Made by a program: the position numbers and the translations under genes
Part shown: positions 48,058-55,373 of the stretch, piece after piece
Numbering within the stretch: the stretch's first letter is position 1
Layout of the letters: every line of letters starts with the position of its first letter
The notes under the pieces: generated by a model
What the model was told of the DNA's origin: nothing
Database searches by the model: none
The model's input: only the letters and a program-made list of their open reading frames with translations
NCBI GenBank assembly: GCA_948146395.1
Contig: OX411557.1
Location: forward strand, 34,636,077 to 34,700,076
Source: Fragum whitleyi
Lineage: Eukaryota > Mollusca > Bivalvia > Cardiida > Cardiidae
DNA: 64,000 nucleotides
Direction of reading: 5' to 3'

Positions 48058-50101
48058 GTTTGTTTCCAGCACTATAAATTGAATACTTCAATCCTTTCGA
48101 GAAAAAAAGTTTGTAAATTACCAACAAGTACTTAATTAATAACAAATTATAATTTAAGTCTTTCTTCCTATTTCTTTTTCATAATAATATGTATAGAAGC
48201 AATGTGACTTTCGTGGTCCTAAATCACCCACTCTTATATCACTCATCATTTAGAACTCACAATATAAAAAATAAACAGTACAATAAAACTAAAAAGGAAA
48301 ACCTTGTAAAATCTTGAAGCTTAATTTCTTTTTTCATACGGTTTAAAAATACGTTTAATCATTCATATCTATATGGCACCACAAGCCAAGGAAACAATGA
48401 TCATGAATATGAAAAGTTATAGAGAAAATCTATGATAAGTTCATATGGGACCCCGTATCGATCTAAGTTAACCCAGTTCCGATTCGAACGAACTCGACTT
48501 CGACACTTGTCTCGAGATTTTTTAACATTTTTGAAATTATGGACAACACGTTATCTTGATGTAAGAGCAATACATAAAAGATGTTTGTAGATGACTATAT
48601 TCTTTCACTAGTATATAAAAAGTAAAATGAAAGATGATTGTATGATCATTGACAGGTAGAAAATTTTGTGGCGGAGAGAAAGAAAAAAAAAGACAGACAG
48701 ACGGACGGAGGTTAGATACTATTTCAGGATCAGATTAGCTTATAGAAATAAAACATTCACTGAAGACATTGTTTGAGTGTAATTCATATATATACTTGTA
48801 GACCTCATAGATGTATCTAGTTTTTCAAATTTTCTCTGTCGTTGAGAACAAGAGTTCATTCATCATGAAAACAAAAAAATAATTGACCACATTATACGTA
48901 TATATATTTACATTCACATGTCCTTGTTACAGATCGATGTTTTCGAATAAATTTGACGTGTATCATTAAGATTGATTTGTTCGAAGCGACACAGGTTCAT
49001 TGAAAACGTGATCATTTTCTGAATAATTGGCCGAAAATGGCAATTTTGAAGTTTGAAAACATAGCAAGTTTATATTCATTTTTAAGGTGAAACGTTAGGG
49101 AGGCACTGTTCTGACGCTGTGTTTCAGTAGAAATCGACGAACCAACCAACCAACCAACCAACCAACCAAATAGACAAACAAACAAACAAAAGAAACGAAG
49201 ATTTTTAAGAAGTTCATAGTCCAAAAATTAACGCCTGCATTTAAAAAATTTAACAGTCTAAAAAGTTGTATGGCAATAAGTTAAATGCGTTAGTTTGTTT
49301 AAAGTTTTTTTCTCTAAAATTTACTACACCGGATTTTTTTCATATCGTCAATAACCTTAAATGACATGCCAAATATAGCTGTAGTGTTGAGTTTTTAGAA
49401 GAAATCAGACCTCATTATTTTGCTATCCAACCAAACAGTTCATATTTTTAGCTTTTTTTACTTGATGTAGCTAAAATCAGAAACATGACAGAGATATGTA
49501 AAAACAGTTTTACGAAAATTGGGTTTAAGGGTATAAAAGATTTAGGTATGATACTTCATACTAGACTTTTTTACAGTTAATGAATCCTTCAGTAGAAAAT
49601 AAAGATAAAAAAAACCCCACAAAATACAAAAATGCCTATGTATTTTTTCGGTTGAAAGGGGAAGCAGCTCTTGTTTAGAGTATCAAAAATATCATTTTTG
49701 TAAGCTTTTTTATGGTAATTTTCCGTAAGTCATCTGCAATTTGGCAGACAAAAACGGTGCAAATTGTTAGTGAAAATACTAAGTTTGTGTAGTATCTGTA
49801 TTCTGTCAGTATGAGTTGTGAAAAGGACAGAAAAATGTATTTTGATGAAATTAAGCGGTAAAAAAGAAATATTTCACATAATTTTTGAAAAGTTTAATTT
49901 TTGCTCAATCATAATGATAGATGCGTCGTCAAAACCATGTCCATGAAAGTATGAAAAAAATATTTTAACCAGATTGTTCAGTTTAAACAGAAAAGTTAGA
50001 TTATTATAAATTGACTTACCGACATTGTAAAACGTACACTCTACCAAAGCCACTATACTAATTCCAAGAACCAGGGTTACGAGCCTGCACGACTGCGCCA
50101 T
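16806..50101 (-). CDS. Gene A: secreted two-domain protein with furin-type site, five coding exons
   Basis: Spliced reading of minus-strand exons 50101-50020, 23898-23775, 23088-22902, 18320-18125 and 17128-16806 (stop 16808-16806). Every junction has AG acceptor and GT donor, and phases agree (1, 2, 0, 1), giving about 303 codons without a stop. In order: signal peptide (residues 1-22), an N-terminal domain with SGENDPEW, LGYQGF and TVGR motifs, a basic KKKRRKRQ stretch that fits furin cleavage, then a C-terminal domain with NNCYNYA, a DYHFFRRD histidine motif and DGTWSQKSG. A secreted proprotein is the inference. The C-terminal motif set resembles, from memory, unnamed proteins of invertebrates and bacteria; the Cys...His order would suit a papain-like fold, unproven. 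Intron 1 is 26 kb and full of transposons, so linking exon 1 is the weakest step; exons 2 to 5 are firm. Confidence 0.75.
17418..17500. repeat. (AAT)n microsatellite in gene A intron 4
   Basis: Nearly uninterrupted AAT units with a GTAATAACGATG break. Confidence 0.95.
18125..18320 (-). CDS. Gene A exon 4 (linker with RRKR site and start of C-terminal domain)
   Basis: The acceptor TCTTCCAG precedes 18320 and the donor CCAG|GTAAAC follows 18125. It codes for 65 codons plus one base. A very basic run (EEKKKRRKRQ) fits the furin consensus R-x-K/R-R and separates the two domains. It is followed by TCGSRFEPSFW and RRRNNCYNYATN, the first half of the C-terminal domain including the candidate catalytic cysteine. 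Confidence 0.85.
18474..18605. mobile_element. Palindromic foldback element, copy 1 (gene A intron 3)
   Basis: Outer arms GCGTTCAGGAT and ATCCTGAACGC; inner arms CCCGCTTTGCAC and GTAAAGCGGGG. About 130 bp that can fold into one hairpin. No coding capacity. Confidence 0.85.
20172..20305. mobile_element. Palindromic foldback element, copy 2 (degraded)
   Basis: CCTGCGTTCAG at the left, GGTGCAAGCTGTTTGCAAAATATACC and GCTTTGCACG inside, TTTTGTCACCCTG at the right. Same order as copy 1 with many differences. Confidence 0.7.
20371..20500. mobile_element. Palindromic foldback element, copy 3 (degraded)
   Basis: Starts GCCTGCATCCAGGGTGA and ends TTTCAAACAGTTTGCTCCGTTTTGTCATCCCGAACGC; lies 65 bp from copy 2. 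Confidence 0.7.
20980..21115. repeat. Dispersed repeat, second copy at 47311
   Basis: CTTTCCTGTTTTACAAAATTTT through AAATAACCATTCAGTA matches 47314-47440 almost base for base. Confidence 0.75.
21116..22052. other. Unassigned sequence in gene A intron 3
   Basis: T-rich run at 21561-21594; readings up to about 84 codons here have no motif and no splice sites of note. Confidence 0.4.
22053..22330 (+). repeat. Dispersed repeat, copy 2 (partner of 2637-2922)
   Basis: Same block order as the first copy, here ending in AAACCGCGCGGTTTATAC, which may be its terminal inverted repeat together with TTTTGCGCGGT at the start. Confidence 0.7.
22902..23088 (-). CDS. Gene A exon 3 (N-terminal domain, second half)
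   Basis: The acceptor CATATTTTCAG precedes 23088 and the donor CAG|GTGAGT follows 22902. It holds 62 codons, starting with MYKGLGYQGFTV and continuing to TVGR, LETLLLKSCP and HVRSCI. Gene B shows the same spacing of LGYSGF, TVGR, ELL and a closing alternation of hydrophobic residues. The exon ends in phase 0. Confidence 0.85.
23609..23738. mobile_element. Palindromic foldback element, copy 4 (gene A intron 2)
   Basis: GCCCTGAGTTCAGG...ACGGTGCAAACTGTTTGAAAATTATA at the left and TATAACTTGCATACAGTTCGCATCGG...ATCCTGGACGC at the right. It ends 37 bp from gene A exon 2. Confidence 0.8.
23775..23898 (-). CDS. Gene A exon 2 (N-terminal domain, first half)
   Basis: The acceptor TATTTTCAG precedes 23898 and the donor GTAAGT follows 23775. 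The exon codes for 40 full codons with partial codons at both ends. It carries YRVQLNMYSGENDPEW, matched in gene B by YHVTLHIFSGVPDPEW in the same phase, which is strong evidence that both are real exons. A foldback element lies 37 bp further into intron 2. Confidence 0.85.
24471..24714. mobile_element. MITE with GGGCCCGTTTTACTA termini, copy 1
   Basis: Left end GGGCCCGTTTTACTAGACATCTTACGA; the right end reads GGGACCCGTTTTACTAAACATCTTTCGA in reverse complement. A central hairpin pairs GCAATATCTCATTGAAATCG with CGATTCCAATGAGATATTGC. 244 bp, no coding capacity. Confidence 0.85.
24715..25400 (+). repeat. Dispersed repeat with TATGAACAAACTnGG modules
   Basis: TATGAACAAACTAGGTAGATGTTCACT (24755) recurs as TATGAACAAACTTGGAAGAGGTTCACC (24954) and weakly near 25127, with CTTCTGGTTTCA at 24817 and 25190. 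The modules are about 170-200 bp. Confidence 0.55.
26009..26278 (-). mobile_element. SINE type 1, minus-strand copy
   Basis: Reverse complement shows a decayed tRNA head, then GACAAATAG/CTATTTGTC, GAGATAGCAGC-like and GGTGTGAGAAATACCAGGG body motifs and a TTCAAACAC tail. B box damaged. Confidence 0.75.
26320..26465 (+). repeat. Dispersed repeat, 5' part, interrupted by a TIR element
   Basis: GGTGACAAATTGTCACAAGATAGGCC and AACAACAAAGGGACATAACT match 28709-28790. The match continues after 27176, so this is one repeat split by insertion. Confidence 0.7.
26466..27176. mobile_element. 711-bp TIR element with TTTAA target duplication
   Basis: Terminal inverted repeats of 25 bp match at 20 positions (start GACCTCTTTACAC, other end GGCCAATTTACAC). 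TTTAA flanks both sides (26461-26465 and 27177-27181). GATTCACCACGATTCACC, GAATCGTGG, CACCACAATTCGCC and TTGTGAATCG recur near the ends. No transposase frame, so a non-autonomous element. Confidence 0.75.
27385..28710 (+). repeat. 156-bp tandem array, seven to eight units
   Basis: ACAACAAAGGGCAATAACTC-type anchors start at 27542, 27699, 27854, 28010, 28165, 28322 and 28478: spacing 155-157 bp. Each unit adds TTCTTGTACATGACACTTGTCCTC, GAGATCTATAAGTGTACAAAG and TTGAAGTTGCTAGCAC. It ends with a (GGAC/AGAC)n stretch and CCCCCAACCAGGAACCGGGTGGG. Confidence 0.9.
28711..28960 (+). repeat. Second copy of the dispersed repeat split at 26466
   Basis: Contains the uninterrupted order AATTGTCACAAGATA, CAAAGGGAAATAC, AGGTAGAGTTGTTGTTC and ATAAAAGGAACATAAC, which shows what the copy at 26320 looked like before insertion. 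Confidence 0.65.
29158..29299 (+). mobile_element. Truncated MITE with GTGACCCGTCATGCAAAAAGGG terminus
   Basis: Its left end and the following 120 bp match 41862-41990; the right half is missing and another repeat begins at about 29300. Confidence 0.75.
29300..29870 (+). repeat. 156-bp tandem array, three units
   Basis: AACAAGAGCCATGTCGGACATGGCC leads into ACAAAGGGCAATAACTCC anchors at 29431, 29587 and 29744 (156 and 157 bp apart). Confidence 0.85.
30303..30564 (-). mobile_element. SINE type 1, minus-strand copy
   Basis: Reverse complement gives a tRNA head with a recognisable A box (CGCAGTTGGTAGCAC), GATCCCCGACGGGGGCAC, CTATGGGTCGATAATC and CCTATGTGGGATAGCAGCTGGAGGC, and GGTGCTCCAGCC near the end. 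Confidence 0.85.
30600..31379. other. Unassigned intron sequence
   Basis: G run at 30777-30791 and short tetranucleotide-like TTTA repeats nearby. CTTACAGAAAT recurs at 30815 and 31244, hinting at an older duplication. No exon seen. Confidence 0.4.
31380..31735 (+). repeat. Dispersed repeat that truncates the BEL element
   Basis: AGAGGACCATTGGCCCTTAAGCGCTCACCTGA is a typical start of a widespread mollusc repeat; TTGACCCCTTGACC and CATTCTGACCAAGTTTCAAGGC follow. BEL coding sequence starts immediately past it. Confidence 0.7.
33445..34220. repeat. Left subterminal region with GCGGAA/GCGTAA words
   Basis: GCGGAAA-like words precede TGGAACTTAG several times (33560-33720). A second cluster at 33900-34200 alternates GCGTAA, GCGGAAAT and TTCCGC. 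Spacing is irregular. Confidence 0.65.
34360..34640 (+). repeat. ATGACCTTGACCTTG-type dispersed repeat
   Basis: AAATGACCTTGACCTTGG, TTTGTCACAAGCAATTCATATG and TTGTCCCAAGCAATCATCATACATG form two units; the same order occurs at 63298-63646. Confidence 0.7.
34636..34676. repeat. C-rich homopolymer tract
   Basis: Nearly pure C with a few T, followed by an A run. Confidence 0.95.
34860..38260. other. Interior of the 5.7-kb element, no gene recognised
   Basis: Readings up to about 100 codons (for example 37733-38032) are AT-rich and carry no family motif. I see no DDE-type catalytic signature or helicase motif. Confidence 0.45.
38281..38575 (+). repeat. Dispersed repeat related to 993-1284
   Basis: GAACTTAAAATTTGGCATGTGTTCAC, GAGTTATGCCCCTTTTTCTTAGAT, AGCACCTGCAGCAGAATGCCGG and GTGCTCTTGTTTA match the second half of the insert at 993-1284. 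Confidence 0.7.
38700..39060. repeat. Right subterminal array, four units of about 88 bp
   Basis: CCGAATACTC starts at 38763, 38851, 38937 and 39027. Between these each unit repeats GCATTTCTGAATGCG, CATTTTTACGG and GCGGAAATGT. Confidence 0.85.
39690..40357 (-). other. Possible 5' LTR of the BEL element
   Basis: On the minus strand a BEL-like TGTTAGCACACTTG begins near 40357, and TTTGGAGGCATGACAG, which could be a primer-binding region, lies at about 39680, about 50 nt before the gag ATG. No second LTR exists for comparison, so borders are guesses. Confidence 0.25.
40358..41861. other. Unassigned intron sequence
   Basis: An imperfect hairpin GACTAACATCAG...TGATGTTGGTCT lies at 40518-40562 within a repeat-like stretch; a GTT-rich run is at 41448-41474. 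No exon seen. Confidence 0.4.
41862..42119. mobile_element. MITE with TGACCTGTCACGCAAAAAGGGA termini
   Basis: Left end 41862-41883 and right end 42098-42119 are imperfect 22-bp inverted repeats, flanked by TATA-rich sequence. Inside, GACCCTAGTCAG and CTGACTAGGGTC form a hairpin at 42029-42071. 258 bp, non-coding. Fragments occur at 29158 and 47050. Confidence 0.85.
42849..43008 (-). mobile_element. SINE type 1 fragment, minus strand
   Basis: GGCTGGAGCATCTATCAATGAATTCC, CATCCTTTCCTTGCCTTCAGCTGCTATCTCACA and CAACCCATTTGCGGAAGACAAAT match the SINE body in reverse; tRNA head and tail are lost. Confidence 0.75.
43100..45280. other. Unassigned intron sequence
   Basis: CATGATTAnGGAGTnnAGTGCAnAAGAATnGTAACT occurs twice (43418 and 43469), a local duplication of about 51 bp. 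C tract at 44646-44657. CGGGACA/CCCGGGA words at 44031-44292. No exon seen. Confidence 0.4.
45281..45612 (+). repeat. Dispersed mollusc-type repeat
   Basis: ATATGAAAGTCGTCTGCCTTCTGGGTTTAG, GGCAACTAAAGTTAAGG, TATCCTTGCCAAGTTTCATCAAGATTGGCC and GACGAACAATTAGCGATCACAATAGCCCAC follow the order of a common mollusc repeat. A 78-codon reading here is a by-product. Confidence 0.65.
45718..45815. repeat. CT-rich low-complexity tract
   Basis: Interrupted CTCTCT and CCCTCT runs. Confidence 0.9.
45816..47049. other. Unassigned intron sequence
   Basis: No exon, repeat family or RNA gene recognised; the 90-codon reading at 46854 has no motif. Confidence 0.4.
47050..47190 (-). mobile_element. MITE fragment related to 41862-42119
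   Basis: Reverse complement shows AAGGTAGAATATTCATTCT, CAGAAAATGATCCTAGTGCGAAAGG and CCTAGTCGGTTTGCACAGTCTGACTAGG, matching the interior of the MITE at 41970-42075. Confidence 0.7.
47311..47530. repeat. Dispersed repeat, partner of 20980
   Basis: Matches 20980-21110 and adds a hairpin AAGAAGAAATTGCTT...AAGCAATTTCTTCTT at 47432-47466. Confidence 0.75.
47983..48054. repeat. (CT)n microsatellite
   Basis: About 36 uninterrupted CT units. Long SLSL or RERE readings over it are artefacts. Confidence 0.98.
48055..49135. other. Unassigned intron sequence
   Basis: A short ACAGACAGACGGACGG run lies at 48691-48707. No exon seen. Confidence 0.4.
49136..49194. repeat. (CCAA)n and (CAAA)n microsatellite
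   Basis: ACCAACCA units pass into CAAACAAA units. Confidence 0.9.
50020..50101 (-). CDS. Gene A exon 1 (start codon and signal peptide)
   Basis: ATG at 50101-50099 opens 27 codons plus one base: a short polar start, then a hydrophobic core (LVTLVLGISIVALV) and a cysteine that suits signal-peptidase cleavage near VEC. The donor is G|GTAAGT at 50020/50019, phase 1. The next exon begins with exactly the two bases needed. A TATA box sits 69 nt upstream. It could belong to another transcript, since the following exon is 26 kb away. Confidence 0.65.
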
Positions 50102-50164
50102 GATGTTGTGCACTGCGCTCCGGCACTTTACCGTCTAACGTAGGTGACGTTGTATGTCCAGCGG

Positions 50165-50170
50165 TTTATA
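50165..50170 (-). promoter_or_regulatory. TATA box of gene A
   Basis: The minus strand reads CTATAAACC 69 nt before the ATG of gene A. With initiation about 30 nt downstream, the 5' untranslated region would be near 35 nt. Gene B has a TATA-like motif 70 nt before its ATG. Confidence 0.5.
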
Positions 50171-50900
50171 GTGCTCGGAATAGCACGTCAACGCGCCGTC
50201 AACGTACCGTCAACACGAGGACAATCCTTCACTCTGAGACGGTAATTAGAATACGTTCGACAAAAGGTTATCGCACATACCTTTATCCGGCAAAATACTA
50301 TCATTTCTATTTTCTTAATTAACGGACAAAAAAGTTACGTTGGGGGCAAAATACCAATCAAGATATACCCTCTCGATTTAATGTAATTAAAATAAAGGGT
50401 TTTGAAAATAAAATGTAAAGTAATTTTATCTGTTTGTTATGATCATCTGAAACAAACTCTTTTATTTGTTCATATTGTTTATCTATTTCACCTATTTTAC
50501 AAAAAAATATACGATCCATTCTCCAGGAAAACCTGCCTAAATCAAAATACAATTGACAATAAACTTACACTTCATTTCTTTTAAAATGCAAAATTAATTA
50601 TGCACAAAACTAGAAAAATTATGTTATTTCCAAAAAGAATAAGATCCTTTAGACCTGTTCATTTAACAATTTTCCAATAAACCGAACTATTGATGCATTG
50701 AAATCAATTAAGTGAGAAACAGCGAGAGAAAAAAAAGGAGAAATCGCTTGTTTAAAAAAATTCCTCCCTTTTTCTTAATATTTTCTTCGAAATGTTGCAG
50801 TCTATTTTTAATTTTATCCCCTCATTATAGTGACGTCTGAAAATTCCTTGAAATTGGATAAGCCTTAAATTAATTGTTTGTATTATCTGGGTTAGACATT

Positions 50901-51140
50901 TGAGCCTGTGCGTGATATTTCAAACAATTTCAAATATGCGCAAAGCAAAGACTCTGACCAGCCTGTGCATTCGCACAGTCTGGCCAGAGTCTTCACTAAG
51001 CTTTTAGTAGATAGATAAGGTCTCAAAGTATCTGTTGACCATTAGGTAACTTCATATTTACAGTTTGTGGCTGTCTACACTACTCAGTAATTGCACCACA
51101 CGCATATTTCAAATTGTTGAAAATGTCACGCAAAGGCTCA
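50901..51140. mobile_element. 240-bp MITE with 40-bp TIRs
   Basis: TGAGCCTGTGCGTGATATTTCAAACAATTT... (50901-50940) pairs with 51101-51140. The interior holds ACTCTGACCAGCCTGTGCATTCGCACAGTCTGGCCAGAGT, a perfect-looking hairpin. No coding capacity. Confidence 0.85.
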
Positions 51141-51843
51141 TTTGAAATTGAAAGGTGATGTCATTTAGGCAGATTTTCCTGGAGAACAGATCATATACGT
51201 ATACGACTAAACATTTGCACTTGCAAAAAATAGAATCAATAAGCATATTAATCATGATCAGATGACGAAAATATTTTTTGTTTTTCATTGATGTATGAGC
51301 AAAAAGTCGTATCACACTATGTGAATATACAAAGAATATCACACACACTATGTGAATATACAAAGAATATGGCACCAAATATTGGCTTTTATGATAGGAG
51401 TGCTACTTTGGACTGTTGTTTTAAAATGTCTTTCTAAGCGTAAGAAAATTATTTTTTTATTTTATTTTTATTACTTTCATAATTATAATTGTTATTCTCT
51501 CATCATTATATTTTTATCATATTTTGTTTTATTTATGTGCGTCCCTATGTATAGACCAGCAATTTCAAGTGAGTGATCAAATATCAATGTTACATTGAAA
51601 ATGATCGGAGATAACGGTTTTTCGAACCTCACTCTAGCTTGTGGATCTATATCTAGGCAGTATTTACAAAGCATTGTCTGACTAAATGTTTATAGGATCA
51701 TGAACATTGTTATCTACCCAAATTGCATTCACAAACGACACACAGATACACACAGCGCAGTTTGCCAGCATTTATAGATAAATCTCAGTGTCCATTTTAG
51801 ATTTGGCCATCTTTCTTACAAGGCAACCCTAAACGAATATGAT

Positions 51844-52117
51844 GCCGCCGTCATATTGCAGTTGGTAGCGCGTCGGACTGTCAATCTAGAGGTCCCAGGC
51901 TCGATCCCCGACGGCGGCACTCATCAATTCCGACTATTTGTCTCTCACCTATGGGTTAATAATCGTAGACCTATGTGAGATAGCAGCTGGAGGCTAGGAA
52001 AGGATGTAATGGTAGTACTGGTGAGAGAAATACCAAGAATCCTTTTTAGCTGCTCCAGCGGCCGCGATATAAGAAAGATTGTTGAAAGCGGCCTTAAACT
52101 CTATTCAAACAAACAAG
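51844..52117 (+). mobile_element. SINE type 1, full copy
   Basis: tRNA-like head 51844-51919 with acceptor halves GCCGCCG/CGGCGGC, A box TTGCAGTTGGTAGCGCGT and B box GCTCGATCCCC. The body has CCTATGTGAGATAGCAGCTGGAGGCTAGGAAAGG and GCTCCAGCGGCCGC, the tail TTCAAACAAACAA. Confidence 0.88.
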
Positions 52118-52440
52118 TCAAACGGATATAATATGTGGTCTGGAGAAAGGCGAAAAACTGTGGAAGTCGATTTACGATCGTTTTCCGTCATGTCACTTAT
52201 TAATATTCTAAAAAGGTGACGAACCGGAGATGTTGAAAAACACATACAATTCGTCATCTTTTTAGAGAGGGCCGAATAACTATAAAGGGTCGAAGAGGTA
52301 CAATATAGACAGGTCAGGTCGTGATGTATTGAGGGCCTGTCATGAAAACATTAGATTTGTTTCACAAAATTTACATTCATACGTGTACTTAATGAAAGGA
52401 TATAAAATAAGGCATACGTAATAAAGGTTATTTTTGTAAA

Positions 52441-53225
52441 AAACAAGAGGACCGGGATGGCCCTAAACCGCCCACTTAAATTTTATTTGTCCAATGGATG
52501 TGGTTGAGGAGAGGATGTTAAGAAATTCTAAGTACCATGCCTATAATAATATGCCAATCAGAATGCCGCGAACAATCTTTGAAAAGGACAACAAAAGGAA
52601 TGTTCTGGCTAACTATTATTCAAATTGGTCCGATGATATAGGAAGTGTCAAGCAACATTCTTGCGATGTTTTAACGAAATGAGTACATAAGTTTGGTAAA
52701 AGATATCATTCAAAGATTTCAAAGTTAAAAAAAGATCCTTACTTATTTATTTGTGGACAAATCAAAATTTTGAGAACAATTTTTAAAGGGTCACCCAAGA
52801 AACATTCTGGGAAAATTCATTGAAATTGGCCTCGGATTGTTAAAGGGGACATGTCGTTCAAAGATTTGATATTGAAAAAAAAATGTCACACACTGTCACG
52901 CCCTTATACTAGTAAATAGCCAATCAACTCTTCGATAAGGGTCATCAAGGGAACACTAGACAAGGTTTCATTGAAATTAGGTGTGTTTTAAGTGTTTAAG
53001 TGTTTTAGAAGATGACATTCAAAGGTTTCATAGTGAAAAAATACCACAACCGTGCCCCGCTTGCCATGCCCATTCATACATGCCAATCAGAATTATGCAA
53101 AAACTTTTTGGAAAGGATCACCTACTCATCATTCTATAAAAGGGGGTTATTCCTGCAGGTTTCATTGAAATAAGGCTAGTGGTTCAGAAGTAGAAGTCGC
53201 CACAAGATTTCATAGTTAAACAAGA
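52441..53225 (+). repeat. Dispersed mollusc-type repeat
   Basis: AACAAGAGGACCGGGATGGCCCTAAACCGC opens it. Units carry TCAAAGATTTC or TCAAAGGTTTC, CCATGCC and AAAGGGTCACCnA...AACATTCT at spacings near 160 bp. Confidence 0.65.
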
Positions 53226-53269
53226 TGTGTTTGTGAAACACAAACGTCTTCGTAACAGCATCTTTTTTC

Positions 53270-54235
53270 AAAATGTTGACCTTGACCTTAAATCATGACC
53301 TTGACCTTGATACCTACAGATGTACGTCACTGAGATTTTTCATCATGCCAGTTATGAGACAGGGTATCTTTAATATGCCTGAATTAACTGAACGATGAAA
53401 GGGTTTTTTTTTGTTAAGTTTTTTTTTTGAGTTATTTGACCTTGACAGATGACATTGACATTGAGATATATCTTCATGCCAATTATAAGCATTGTATCTT
53501 GAATAGGCTTGAATATATTGGCAATGATAAGTTTTTTGGTTCAGTTTTTGAGTTATTTGACCTTGACAGATGACCTTGTCACATGACTTTGACTTTCGTA
53601 TCGGCAGATGCGAATCATTGAGATGCATCATCATGCAAAAATGAGACTTGTATCTTGAAAAGGCTTGAAGATATAGGCAACGCTAAGTTTTTTGGTTCAG
53701 TTTTTTTGGTTATTTGACCTTGACAGATGGTCTTCTAACATGACTTTGACTGAGGTATCAGCCGATGTGAATCATTGAGATTGATCATCATGCTAAAAAT
53801 GAGCCTTGCATCTTGAATAGGCTTGAAGATATTAGCAATGTTAAGAGTTTTGGTTAAGTTTTGAGTTATTTGACCTAGGCAGATGAACTTGACCTTGTCA
53901 CATGACCTTGACCTTTATATAAGCAGATGTGGATCATTGAGATCCATCATCATGCCAAATATGAGTCTTGTATCTTGAATAGGCTTGAAGATATCGGTAA
54001 TGTTAAGTTTTTTGGTTAAGTTTTTTTAGGTTTTTGACTTTGACAGATGGCCCTGACATTGTCAAACGACCTTGCCTTTAGTATCAGCTGATGCAGCTCA
54101 TTGAGATATTTCACCTTGCCAAATATGGGCCTTGTATCTTAAATAGGCTTGAAGATATTGGCAATGTTAAGTTTTTTGGTTAACTTTTTCAGAAAACAAA
54201 CTGACGGACAAACGGACAACGGTTAAATAATATGC
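53270..54235 (+). repeat. ATGACCTTGACC tandem array, about 156-bp units
   Basis: GTTATTTGACC anchors lie at 53431, 53552, 53709 and 53865 with a weaker one near 54028; most gaps are 156-164 bp and one unit is shortened to 121. Each unit has GATGACCTTGAC, CATTGAGAT, CATCATGCC, CTTGTATCTTGAATAGGCTTGAAGATAT and GCAATGTTAAGTTTTTTGG. It ends in a GACGGACAAACGGACAACGG tail. Confidence 0.85.
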
Positions 54236-54785
54236 ACTCGATCTTTCGATAGTTCCAAGCCCTGCCACGCCCATATTTAAGGACCTAGGAATTTTGCGAA
54301 CTATTTCTGGAAAAAGTTAGCCAGAGAATATTGTTGCATAGTTTCATTGAACCCACATAGTGTTTTAGGAAGAGATGTCGTTCAAAGATTTCGTTTTGAA
54401 AAAATGCAACACTCTACCACGCCCACATCAAATAAGAATATCCTTTTAAAAAAAAAAAAGATTACAGGAGTTAATCATAGAATATCTGACACAATTCCTT
54501 TGGAATCAGTCGAGTGGTTTAAGAAGAATAGTCGTTCAAAGATATTAAAGTGAAAAACGCCACGCCTTGTCACATCCAAATTTTTGGCCAAACAAAATTT
54601 CGCGAAATCTTTTTAAGAGGACCTACGAGGGAACATTCTGTGAAATTTCATTGAAATTTGCCAAGCAGTGCAGGAAGAGAAGAAGCTTTAAGAAAGATGA
54701 AACCACACGACGGGCGACAGACTACGGACTCAGGGAGATCCTACAAGCTTCCCTCGAGCACGTTGTGACCAGGTGTGTAAAACAA
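54236..54785 (+). repeat. CCTGCCACGCCCATATT-type repeat, three units
   Basis: GCCCTGCCACGCCCATATTTAAGG, CTCTACCACGCCCACATC and CGCCTTGTCACATCCAAATTTTTGG start successive units, with a 3' end GACGGGCGACAGACTACGG and CTCGAGCACGTTGTGACCAGGTG. Related to the array at 8830-10356. Confidence 0.75.
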
Positions 54786-55224
54786 TGATAGCATGCTTGA
54801 ATATTTTTGTCAATGCTCTTTCCAAAATTAAGTGAACAATATTGATCAAGCTGAGTTTAATAAGAAGTTTCTCATTTTATCACAAAGATTTCCCATCTAG
54901 TTTCCTACATTTCAAACACAAATTTTATTGAAGTCAGCAAATGAATTCAATTACGTCGGATAATTGTTTTGGCTTATTTTTAGTTTAAATCATATTTTGA
55001 ATATGATGGAAAGCTAAATGAAATTTGCTCTGTTGTACGTCTATTGTAGAAAGAGAATATAATATATTAAACAGATAAAAACAGTATCAGATGATTTCTT
55101 GGAGGAATAAACAATAAAAAAAATAATCTATCAACTACTTCATCAACAAATATTCTGTTCATTTCTTATAATTAAAAAAGAAAAAAAGCAACGTCCCTTT
55201 TCCTGACAAAGTTATATTTAACAT

Positions 55225-55373
55225 ATGAGCCTGTGTGTGACATTTCGAACAGTATTAAAGTATCTGTAGACCGTTAGGCAATCCTCTTCTTACATTAAGT
55301 AACTCTCTGGGCTGCTTAATGTTTGCACCTCACGCAGATGTCAAATTGTTGGGAATGTTAAGCACAGTCTCCT
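55225..55373. mobile_element. Deleted relative of the 240-bp MITE
   Basis: TGAGCCTGTGTGTGACATTTCGAACAGT, AAAGTATCTGTAGACCGTTAGGCAA and CACCTCACGCAGATGTCAAATTGTTGGGAATGTTAAGCACAG follow the order of 50901-51140 without the hairpin module. Confidence 0.75.

Noticed and set aside
47878..48145. Readings with long RERE or SLSL runs
   Set aside because: Translations of a (CT)n microsatellite.
51844..51919. Functional tRNA gene
   Set aside because: Same reasoning: it is the head of a full-length SINE.
53270..54235. CRISPR-like array
   Set aside because: Repeats are long, imperfect and contiguous, without short exact repeats and unique spacers; the setting is eukaryotic.
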